Source of the DNA: Trichocoleus sp. FACHB-40
Lineage (GTDB): Bacteria > Cyanobacteriota > Cyanobacteriia > Cyanobacteriales > FACHB-T130
Length of the DNA stretch: 64,000 bases
Direction of reading: 5' to 3'
Assembly: GCF_014695915.1 (NCBI RefSeq)
Contig: NZ_JACJPF010000055.1
Span: 1-64,000, forward strand
Under the pieces are notes generated by a model. The model was not told the origin of the DNA. It worked only from the letters and a program-made list of their open reading frames with translations, and searched no databases. The translations under genes were made by a program, and so were the position numbers. Positions 54,184-61,010 of this stretch are shown here, piece after piece (positions within the stretch are counted from its first letter, which is position 1; the number at the start of each line of letters is the position of its first letter).

Positions 54184-55620
54184 TTGATAGCCATTCGCAT
54201 CCGCTGGAATTCAATTTACCGAAAACTTTTTCTTACTTACCTGGCGCTCACTGCACTGGGGACATCAATTTTGGCAAGCTATATCCTGTTTTCTTTCCAT
54301 GCCTATTTTATGAGGACGAGACAGGGTGATTTAGATGTCTGGACTACTGCTTTGGGCGAAAGTGTAGCTGATGCGTTGGAGGAAAACGATCTCCGGCGGG
54401 TGGAATTGCTAGTACAACGCTACGGTTCACCGGAATCAGTAACTCTGCGGATTTTTGGGACAGATGGTCGCCTGCTGTTCACTTCCGCTCCCCAGCTAGA
54501 TCGGCAGATAACCAATTGGTTAAGCGTTCCGGGAGTGAGGGAAGCGCTGCAAAATCAGCCGATGCAAGGGGTGGCGAAAGGTGTTCTGTCAAATGATGAC
54601 AGGTTGTATGCAGCGAAGCCGATATCCCGCAATGGTCGCTTGCTTGGTGTTGTGCGGATGTCGATAACGCTTAATCAGTTTCAGCGTCAATTCCGGATAA
54701 TTATTTTCACTGTTCTGGGAACTCTCTTCTTGACTGTTTTGTTGTGTGCGCTTATTAGCGAACGACTTGCACGCAATATTGCAAGACCAATCCAGGCGAT
54801 GTGCAACTTTGCTATTCAAGTTGGTGCTGGTCATTTAGGCGAGAAGCTGAATATCCGTCAAAACGATGAGCTAGGTCAGTTAGCGATTGAGTTAAACCGG
54901 ATGAGCGAACGGCTGGCTTCGCTGGATAAGGAGAGGCGAGCATTCTTGGCGAATGTGTCTCACGAGTTGCGGACTCCAGTTAGTAACGTCCATGTGACTT
55001 TGGAGGCGCTTTCGAGTGGCGCTGATGAGGAACCGGAATTACGCGATCGCTTCATGCAAACTGCACAGGAAGAGACTATGCGCCTGTCCCGGCTAATTAA
55101 GGATTTGCTAGATTTGGGACGACTGGAAGCAGGTGTAACTGTACTTGAGAAGCAACCCGTCAATCTGCGAGACTTGATTAATCGTGCTTCGCGAGCAATG
55201 GAGTCTCGGATGCGCTCTAAGGGTGTAGACATCAGCATCAATGTTCCCGATGTTGCGCTACAAGGCGATCCAGAAAGGTTGTTGCAAGCTTTTCTGAATA
55301 TACTTGATAATGCGATTAAGTTCTCGGTAGCGGATTCTCAGGTTTATATTTCTGGAAGTGTAGAAGGTTCTCAGGTTTCTGTGCAAATTTGCGACCAAGG
55401 AGCGGGAATTAGCGATCGCGATCTTCCCCACATTTTTGAACAATTTTATACCGCAGATCGTTCCCGCAAAGGCACTGGTACTGGTTTAGGGTTAGCGATC
55501 GCGCGGCGAATTGTCGAAGCACACGGCGGAATTATTACCGCTAGTAGCGCCCCTGTTCAAGGTACAACTTTCACTTTTCGCCTTCCCCTTAATTCATCCT
55601 CTGAGAAACGGAAGAATTAA
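54184..55620 (+). CDS. Membrane sensor histidine kinase (HAMP)
   Basis: A protein of about 478 residues. Helix 1 (LTYLALTALGTSILASYILF, about 16-35) and helix 2 (IIIFTVLGTLFLTVLLCAL, about 173-191) bracket a 130-residue extracytoplasmic sensor. HAMP (ARPIQAMCNFAIQVGAGHLG), HisKA with NVSHELRTPVSN (His near 259), N box DNAIKF and G boxes CDQGAGISDRDLPHIFEQFY and GTGTGLGLAIARRIV complete the kinase. The start is uncertain: the only standard codon is TTG 54184, abutting the AGGAG; an ATT nine nt further on would have normal spacing. Adjacent receiver gene indicates one two-component system. Confidence 0.88.
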   Translation: MIAIRIRWNSIYRKLFLTYLALTALGTSILASYILFSFHAYFMRTRQGDLDVWTTALGESVADALEENDLRRVELLVQRYGSPESVTLRIFGTDGRLLFTSAPQLDRQITNWLSVPGVREALQNQPMQGVAKGVLSNDDRLYAAKPISRNGRLLGVVRMSITLNQFQRQFRIIIFTVLGTLFLTVLLCALISERLARNIARPIQAMCNFAIQVGAGHLGEKLNIRQNDELGQLAIELNRMSERLASLDKERRAFLANVSHELRTPVSNVHVTLEALSSGADEEPELRDRFMQTAQEETMRLSRLIKDLLDLGRLEAGVTVLEKQPVNLRDLINRASRAMESRMRSKGVDISINVPDVALQGDPERLLQAFLNILDNAIKFSVADSQVYISGSVEGSQVSVQICDQGAGISDRDLPHIFEQFYTADRSRKGTGTGLGLAIARRIVEAHGGIITASSAPVQGTTFTFRLPLNSSSEKRKN

Positions 55621-55654
55621 TATTATGTCCGGCTTATTGCTTTGTTTATAGTCG

Positions 55655-55733
55655 GTTGGGAATTGGGAATTGGGAATTGGGAATAATCTTACCCAGTCAC
55701 TTGTCCCCAGCCCCCAGTCCCCAGCTCCCCTTA
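55655..55733. repeat. Heptanucleotide repeat block, short copy
   Basis: GGGAATT heptamers (four units) followed, after ATAATCTTACC, by CCCCAGCCCCCAGTCCCCAG. Same organisation as 22308-22427 and the block inside cobN. Overlapping HIP1 octamers (GCGATCGCGATCGCGC) lie nearby at 55798-55813. Confidence 0.65.
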
Positions 55734-55825
55734 CCAATAAAAACCTGACTGGTTGAAGTTTTTATAATCAGTGACAGTATGAATTGCCATTCTATCTGCG
55801 ATCGCGATCGCGCACGGCGAGTAAA

Positions 55826-56470
55826 TTAAGGATAGTACGCCTTGAGGATATACGCGATCGCATCGCAAAATTCTTCGTATTGGCCATTAGCATCAGGTTG
55901 CTCGAAGCCTAGAAGCAGCTTCTGTTTTTCCTCATCTGTCAGGGAGTCAATGACTTCCAAGATATCTTCAATTGCCGCACGACGCATGGCATTCAGCTTA
56001 TCAATATTAAGTCCGAGTTTATCAATTGTTGTGTGGGCAGCAGATTTTTTCGCTGTAACCTCTGTTGCTAGAATCTGTCCATCATCGGTATATCTGAAGA
56101 ACTCCGCACAGTTCGCATCTAGAGGCGAAACCATAAGATGCTCGTCGTACCAATCATCTTTCTTACTTCCACAATGCAGGGGTTCCCTACGTTCTCTTTC
56201 TCTTTGGCATGAAGCCAATAAATTTGTGTACTCCAGTGCTAAGGTTGGATAAATTTTCCTGGGCTTTAGATGTTCGATATGGCTGGTGTCTCTGGTAATT
56301 CTCCTCCCGCAGTAGCAACAGATATAACCCTGCTCCCGCAACAAAGCATCATGCACCATTGGTTTCTGTGGTGTGCGTAGGTCATCCCAAGCAGGTGTCC
56401 AATCTTCGTTTTTCCGACCTTTCCATTTTGAGAAGTCTGTCGGTTCCTTACCCTTGTGGATGTATCTCAC
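55826..56470 (-). CDS. ptuB: HNH endonuclease, PtuB/TIGR02646-like (Septu partner)
   Basis: A 214-residue protein from a GTG start that overlaps the ATPase stop by 4 nt. The HNH region has paired Cys in YICCYCGRRI (51-54), SHIEHLKPRKIYP with the catalytic His near 67, and YTNLLASCQRER with Asn83; a further Cys/His pair (LHCGSKKDDWYDEHL) follows. It resembles the TIGR02646 family, the nuclease partner of OLD-like ATPases in Septu systems and in Ec78-type retrons. No reverse transcriptase or msr/msd region is next to it, so stand-alone Septu is the better reading. Expected role: DNA cleavage during phage infection. Confidence 0.75.
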   Translation of the reverse strand: MRYIHKGKEPTDFSKWKGRKNEDWTPAWDDLRTPQKPMVHDALLREQGYICCYCGRRITRDTSHIEHLKPRKIYPTLALEYTNLLASCQRERERREPLHCGSKKDDWYDEHLMVSPLDANCAEFFRYTDDGQILATEVTAKKSAAHTTIDKLGLNIDKLNAMRRAAIEDILEVIDSLTDEEKQKLLLGFEQPDANGQYEEFCDAIAYILKAYYP

Positions 56471-57849
56471 CGACTCAGAATCTCCTTGCGCCGGATGGAC
56501 ACACTTGCTTTGACTAACTCAGGCTCATCAGCTCCAATTTCATCAGCAATTTGTTGACGTAATTGCCTAGCACCATCAAGATCACCTTTGTCGATGAGTC
56601 GAAACAATTCAAGAAGATCGTCCTTAAATTCTTGGGGACGGGCTGGAACACCCATGAGGTCTTCTAAAATACGATTGCTGTCTCTCCCATAAGAACTTTC
56701 TGGACGTTTGGCAACAACTCCTTCAGATGTTGCTTCTAAAATGTATATTCCATTAGGTTTGACTTCGCTGATTACCTGTGGCGAATGGGTTGTGACAATG
56801 AACTGACAATTAGGAAATGTTCTTGTTAGTGCGGGAATAATTTCGCGTTGCCATTTCGGGTGAAGATGTAGTTCAATTTCGTCAATGAGAACAACGCCTT
56901 CGCCTTGGAGCGGATTTGGTAGACCAGGGTTTGCGATCGCTAACCGTCTTGCCAAATCTCCCACCATTGCCAGCAAGCCTTTTTCACCATCTGATAGCTG
57001 ATTGACGATGAGTTCCTGACCTTGTTTCTTTGCAGTCATTCGCAAGGGCGATCGCCTAACCCGTAAGTTGGAGAAACCAGGCATTAATGAAGATATGGCT
57101 TGTCTTACTGCTTCTAACTGGCGATCGCGATAATCGGGATTGTCCCGCCGCTCTTCGTTCTCCACATCTTCCAAAGTTCTAAACCATTGGAAGAACCTTA
57201 CATAGCCGATTTGTTTTTCCGTAAGTGCCTGAGCATACGCATCTATCTGATCAATAACATCAACCGGATAGATTACCCTCTTGGCACTGAGACTAGGAAA
57301 TTGAGGTTGTAAATCCCCCTCATCATCAGTTTCTTCGTCTAAAATTCCTGTTAACGGATGTTGATTAGGAAGTTCTAAGCGAATATCAAGAACTGCACGA
57401 TTGACCGGATAGTAAACTACAAGAGGTACTGTAGCGTTCGGGTTTATTTTTAACTGATTGTGAATATTTTCACTAAAGGCTTTTAACTGGATAATGTCAA
57501 CGTTTGTCTCTATGTGCCGTTCTTGGTAAGTTGTAATTATAGACCAACTCACCTCTGGGAATCCGTCCCCTGAAATCGTTATTTCGGTGCGTATATTATT
57601 ACACCCATTTTTGATATCTAGCCAAGTAAATGAAGGTACGATACTCTTTCTCTCCAGAAATTTGTAGTAGTCCGGGTTGAGTCGAATTAGCTCTATGAGA
57701 GGACAGAAGACAATAGCGAGACAGTCAAGGATACTTGATTTTCCCACTCCGTTAATACCGATGAGTACATTTGGCTCCTCTGTTTGGAAATCTAGCGTCA
57801 AATCGCTGATTCCCCGGAACGAAGTCATTTTTAGACGCTTGACTTTCAT
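56467..57849 (-). CDS. ptuA: SMC/OLD-like AAA ATPase, PtuA-like (Septu)
   Basis: A 460-residue ABC/SMC-type ATPase. Walker A is GINGVGKSS (31-39), the signature is LSDGEKGLLAM (near 283), Walker B with catalytic Glu is VVLIDEIELHLHP (near 316), and the H-loop is TTHSPQ (near 350). There is no TOPRIM nuclease domain, unlike OLD proteins, which fits PtuA. A C-terminal helical tail of about 90 residues (DDLLELFRLIDKGDLDGARQ) may bind the HNH partner. Its stop overlaps the HNH start (GTGA). In studied Septu systems PtuA assembles with PtuB and releases its nuclease activity when nucleotide levels fall. Confidence 0.75.
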   Translation of the reverse strand: MKVKRLKMTSFRGISDLTLDFQTEEPNVLIGINGVGKSSILDCLAIVFCPLIELIRLNPDYYKFLERKSIVPSFTWLDIKNGCNNIRTEITISGDGFPEVSWSIITTYQERHIETNVDIIQLKAFSENIHNQLKINPNATVPLVVYYPVNRAVLDIRLELPNQHPLTGILDEETDDEGDLQPQFPSLSAKRVIYPVDVIDQIDAYAQALTEKQIGYVRFFQWFRTLEDVENEERRDNPDYRDRQLEAVRQAISSLMPGFSNLRVRRSPLRMTAKKQGQELIVNQLSDGEKGLLAMVGDLARRLAIANPGLPNPLQGEGVVLIDEIELHLHPKWQREIIPALTRTFPNCQFIVTTHSPQVISEVKPNGIYILEATSEGVVAKRPESSYGRDSNRILEDLMGVPARPQEFKDDLLELFRLIDKGDLDGARQLRQQIADEIGADEPELVKASVSIRRKEILSR

Positions 57850-57858
57850 AAGTTTGAA

Positions 57859-58782
57859 TTAAGCTGATTGAAGTGGAATAACACCTTTGTCGAAAACGCG
57901 GTTATTCGTGCCGATGCCGCTAATTACTATTTTGTCTGCAAACACATCCAATGCAGCAAAACTCAACTCACTGACAGAATGCGCCGTCCATTCTGAACGT
58001 CCAACTTTACGAACTCCTGCGCCAGCACCACAAGTTAGATAGGTAGTACCGTTAATAGACTTTGTGCGCTCATAGTTGTGGTCGTGACCGTTGATGTAAA
58101 GTTGCACGCGGTATTTTTGGAAAAGCGGAGTTAGTGTTTCAATAAAAGGTTCATTTACTCCGTATTCACCAGATGAGTAAATCTGATGATGACCAACAAC
58201 GATTTTCCAAGGCGCATCGCTGCTGCTGAGTTCTTGTTCTAACCAAGTTAGTTGAGCCTTCCAGTCAGCATTATTATTGGTATCTAGAGCAAAAAAATGT
58301 ACTGAGTTGCGCCGAAATGTGTAGTAACGTCGCCCCTGCATATTAAAGCCTGGATAATTAACTTGGGGGTCGCCGTTATCTGTGCGGATGTCGTGGTTGC
58401 CTAGAACAGCTTGAAATTTGACACCCTGTTGCAATAAAACTTGATAAGGGCGCTCAAAAACATCAACAATTTTCTCAATTTCACCATTGTTGTAGATGTT
58501 GTCACCAGCCAGGATTGCCAAATCAAAGGGCTTTAGCTGCTGATAACGAGTCATGGCTGCTGCTACAGCATATTGACCTTTTGCACCAGTTCCCGTGTCT
58601 GCCACGGACACAAAGCGCAGTCGCGGGGTTCCTAGCGTTGACTCAGGCGTTGCTGGTTCGGCGGCAAGATTGAAAGAGACAGCACTCGTAGCCCTTTGAC
58701 TGCGGAATGCCTTTGCCAGAAAAGCTAGACCGAAACCACTGAGGGTACTTAAAACTAGAAAGTGACGGCGTTTAAGGGGCAT
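57859..58782 (-). CDS. Exported calcineurin-like metallophosphoesterase
   Basis: A 307-residue protein with an N-terminal Tat-like export signal (KRRHFLVLSTLSGFGLAFLA). It has the full metallophosphoesterase motif set: VADTGTG (variant of the first Asp motif), LAGDNIYNNG, VLGNHDIR, KIVVGHHQIY and INGHDHNYER. The GHDHNYER ending and layout resemble purple acid phosphatases/tartrate-resistant enzymes. It probably hydrolyses phosphomonoesters in the periplasm. It lies 9 nt from the Septu-like ATPase start on the same strand, so read-through transcription from this gene is possible, but functional linkage is unlikely. Confidence 0.85.
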   Translation of the reverse strand: MPLKRRHFLVLSTLSGFGLAFLAKAFRSQRATSAVSFNLAAEPATPESTLGTPRLRFVSVADTGTGAKGQYAVAAAMTRYQQLKPFDLAILAGDNIYNNGEIEKIVDVFERPYQVLLQQGVKFQAVLGNHDIRTDNGDPQVNYPGFNMQGRRYYTFRRNSVHFFALDTNNNADWKAQLTWLEQELSSSDAPWKIVVGHHQIYSSGEYGVNEPFIETLTPLFQKYRVQLYINGHDHNYERTKSINGTTYLTCGAGAGVRKVGRSEWTAHSVSELSFAALDVFADKIVISGIGTNNRVFDKGVIPLQSA

Positions 58783-58949
58783 AGATTAAAAGTTAAGTCA
58801 GTTGATGGCAAGTCAGATAAAAGCAGAATAGCAAAGTGGTAGATTAGGGCTGTGAAGGCAGCATCCGGTAAGAATCTACCGCGAGTAGCGCATACGCGCC
58901 TACGCCGGAGGCGATCGCAATTATTTTTGCTGCTTTTAAGGGAGATTTC

Positions 58950-59822
58950 ATGTCAGAAGATCAAACAAATCAGCCAAATATACCACCAGCGCCGAAAAAG
59001 GTGACACCACCGCCTATCCGCCAATCGTTTCTGAAAGCTCAAAGCATTAAGATTCTGCGGGGGACAATTAGACTGCTTGAAGGGACAGTGGAGAAATTGG
59101 AGGAGCCACCAACGGCTACCTCCCAACTTACAACTGCCAAGCCAAGCCTTCTGGAACGTTTTTTAAGTTTGTGGAATGGCATTATAGGGATAATCCGCTC
59201 TTTGCTGCCAACATCGCTGAATCAAAAGCTTTCTGATACAGCTTTGAGTGGCGCGATCGCAGTCGTTCTCGTTCTACTACTCTGGACAACAACTACCCTT
59301 ATACCTGGGACGACTGAAGTAGCTGAGGTTCCTCCCGCAGCAACACCTGTTCCCGAACAGATATCTTCTCCTGCACCAACGCCTGTTCCCGTTGCGCCTG
59401 TTCCGGAACCAACACCGCCTCCCGCCAACATCGACACACCTCCAGAATTAAAAGCGCCAGAAGCACCCCAAGCCGTGGAAATTGCCCCACCGCCTCCCCC
59501 GGTGCTAACCCCAGAACAAAAATTGATTGCTTCTATTCAAGATCAAGTTGCCCAAACTACTACCCAATATGCAAATGGGCTAATTGGGTCTATTCAAGCT
59601 AACTTTCCCGCTAGTCTTCTAGTCGTCCAAGTCAGTAATGCTTGGTACGACCTCAATTTATCCAAACAGGACAAGTTAGCAGGCGAAATGTTGCAACGCG
59701 CTAAAGAACTCGACTTTAGCAAGTTGGAAATCTCTGATTCTCAAGGTGCGCTTTTAGCTCGTTCTCCTGTGGTGGGAGACAAAATGGTAATTCTCAAGCG
59801 CCGCGTACTCGCCGCAGGTTAG
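58950..59822 (+). CDS. Hypothetical membrane protein with Pro-rich linker
   Basis: A 290-residue protein. A polar N-terminus leads to one transmembrane helix (LSGAIAVVLVLLLWTTTTL, about 97-116). A Pro/Ala/Val/Glu-rich linker (about 120-190, with PAPTPVPVAPVPEPTPPP) connects to a conserved C-terminal domain of about 95 residues (PEQKLIASIQDQVAQTTTQY, LVVQVSNAWYDLNLSKQDKL, RSPVVGDKMVILKRR). The layout suggests a plasma-membrane anchor with a periplasmic domain. I recognise it only as a cyanobacterial conserved hypothetical. AAGGGAGA precedes the ATG, and a terminator follows at 59894. Confidence 0.65.
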   Translation: MSEDQTNQPNIPPAPKKVTPPPIRQSFLKAQSIKILRGTIRLLEGTVEKLEEPPTATSQLTTAKPSLLERFLSLWNGIIGIIRSLLPTSLNQKLSDTALSGAIAVVLVLLLWTTTTLIPGTTEVAEVPPAATPVPEQISSPAPTPVPVAPVPEPTPPPANIDTPPELKAPEAPQAVEIAPPPPPVLTPEQKLIASIQDQVAQTTTQYANGLIGSIQANFPASLLVVQVSNAWYDLNLSKQDKLAGEMLQRAKELDFSKLEISDSQGALLARSPVVGDKMVILKRRVLAAG

Positions 59823-59857
59823 GAACGTGGATTTAATAACTTACAGAATTTGCGATT

Positions 59858-59888
59858 GGTAAGGGCATGGCATTGTCATGCGCCTACC
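59858..59888. repeat. GTAGGG-CATGGCA palindromic repeat, copy 3
   Basis: GGTAAGGGCATGGCA followed by its imperfect complement (TTGTCATGCGCCTACC), 36 nt after the stop of the preceding gene. Confidence 0.55.
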
Positions 59889-59893
59889 AAACC

Positions 59894-59917
59894 AGAGACG
59901 TGAAATTTCGCGTCTCT
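59894..59917 (+). terminator. Terminator of the Pro-rich membrane protein gene
   Basis: AGAGACG (59894-59900) and CGTCTCT (59911-59917), with GAAATTTC continuing the stem, followed by CTTTTTAT on the plus strand. Confidence 0.8.
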
Positions 59918-59927
59918 CTTTTTATAT

Positions 59928-60086
59928 TTATCTACCTTCGACTGCGCGCACAGATTGGGGTGGTGTTCTAAAATCTAAACTCTGTTCTGGCAGCATCCAG
60001 GTAATCAGCAATCCCTGAATAGCACCTACTGCAACCAACGCCCATATAAAACCTGTCTTTTTTATGGCTCGTGGCAACGTGTTCAT
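59928..60086 (-). CDS. Small single-helix membrane protein (52 aa)
   Basis: From ATG 60084-60086 the frame reads MNTLPRAIKKTGFIWALVAV, then GAIQGLLITWMLPEQSLDFR and a short polar tail ending at TAA 59928-59930. A basic N-terminus, one clean hydrophobic helix and a polar C-terminus are typical of small membrane proteins. A weak AGGG lies 10 nt upstream. The gene fits neatly between a terminator hairpin and nanE and runs the same way as nanE. No family is recognised; conservation in relatives would confirm it. Confidence 0.5.
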   Translation of the reverse strand: MNTLPRAIKKTGFIWALVAVGAIQGLLITWMLPEQSLDFRTPPQSVRAVEGR

Positions 60087-60293
60087 AAAATTACCCTAAG
60101 TAGTGCCTTCCGGCAATTCCGAATACTTTTTTTGACCACCAACTTAACTACGGTCATCTTCTGGTGGCATCTACCTATAGTAGTATATCCAGGAAATTAC
60201 CTAGGTACTTAAGAAAATGTTGTGGAATTTGGTGAACTACTTAGGCTCAAATTATTAAAGTTCGATTTTATACATTGCCAATATGGCTAAGAA

Positions 60294-61010
60294 CTATTTT
60301 TGGTGGCTATTAGGAAAAACAGCTCCGTAGGCTTTTACGTTAATATCGATACCTGTAATTGCCGTACCAACAACGACGGCATAGGCTCCCAGTTCCAGCG
60401 CTTGCTTTGCCATCTGGGGTGAGGCAATGCCACCCTCACAAATAGCTGGAACGTTTAGCTGTTCTACCATCTGGGTTAGTAAGTCAAAGCCTGGGGGAAT
60501 TAGATGTTGTGTAGCAGGGGTGTAGCCGTAAAGGGTGGTGCCTACGATGTCTGCACCTGCGGCGGCGGCGGCTAGAGCATTCTCTATCGTATCCACATCT
60601 GCCATCACTGGCTTACCCAATTCATCGTGAATTCGGCTAATCAGTGTTTGTAGTGTCTCGCCATCCGGGCGATCGCGTAATGTGGCATCAATAGCGATAA
60701 TGTCTGCACCAGCGATCGCGATCGCTTCCGCGTGATGAAACTGCGGAGTGATGTATACTTCGTAACCCGGTATTTGTTGTTTCCACAGACCAATTATCGG
60801 TAGTTTAACCTTTTCGCGCACTGCCTTTATATGAGCTGGCGTATCAATACGCACACCAACAGCGCCATTGAGAACAGAAGCGTGCGCGATCGCGGCAATA
60901 ACTGACGGCTCGTGCAGCGGCGACTCAACCGGAGCCTGACAAGATACAATCAAGCCTTGACTCAAAGCGTTTAATATCTCGCTGCTACGGGGGAAAACAA
61001 AATCGTGCAT
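60294..61010 (-). CDS. nanE: N-acetylmannosamine-6-phosphate 2-epimerase
   Basis: A 238-residue TIM-barrel enzyme converting ManNAc-6-P to GlcNAc-6-P, cytosolic. Family motifs are LIVSCQAP near the start, GAVGVRID, PIIGLWKQ, ADIIAIDAT, VMADVDTIENALAAAAAGAD, GTTLYGYT and VPAICEGGIASP. No sialic acid genes are in the window, so the role may be amino-sugar salvage. The ATG (61008-61010) is fixed by an in-frame TAG two codons upstream. It therefore overlaps the GTG start of cobN on the other strand by six bases. Confidence 0.88.
   Translation of the reverse strand: MHDFVFPRSSEILNALSQGLIVSCQAPVESPLHEPSVIAAIAHASVLNGAVGVRIDTPAHIKAVREKVKLPIIGLWKQQIPGYEVYITPQFHHAEAIAIAGADIIAIDATLRDRPDGETLQTLISRIHDELGKPVMADVDTIENALAAAAAGADIVGTTLYGYTPATQHLIPPGFDLLTQMVEQLNVPAICEGGIASPQMAKQALELGAYAVVVGTAITGIDINVKAYGAVFPNSHQK

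Noticed and set aside
55826-57849. Complete retron of the Ec78 type
   Set aside because: The ATPase/HNH pair fits the effector, but no reverse transcriptase gene lies within the neighbouring genes on either side, and no msr/msd-like region was recognised.
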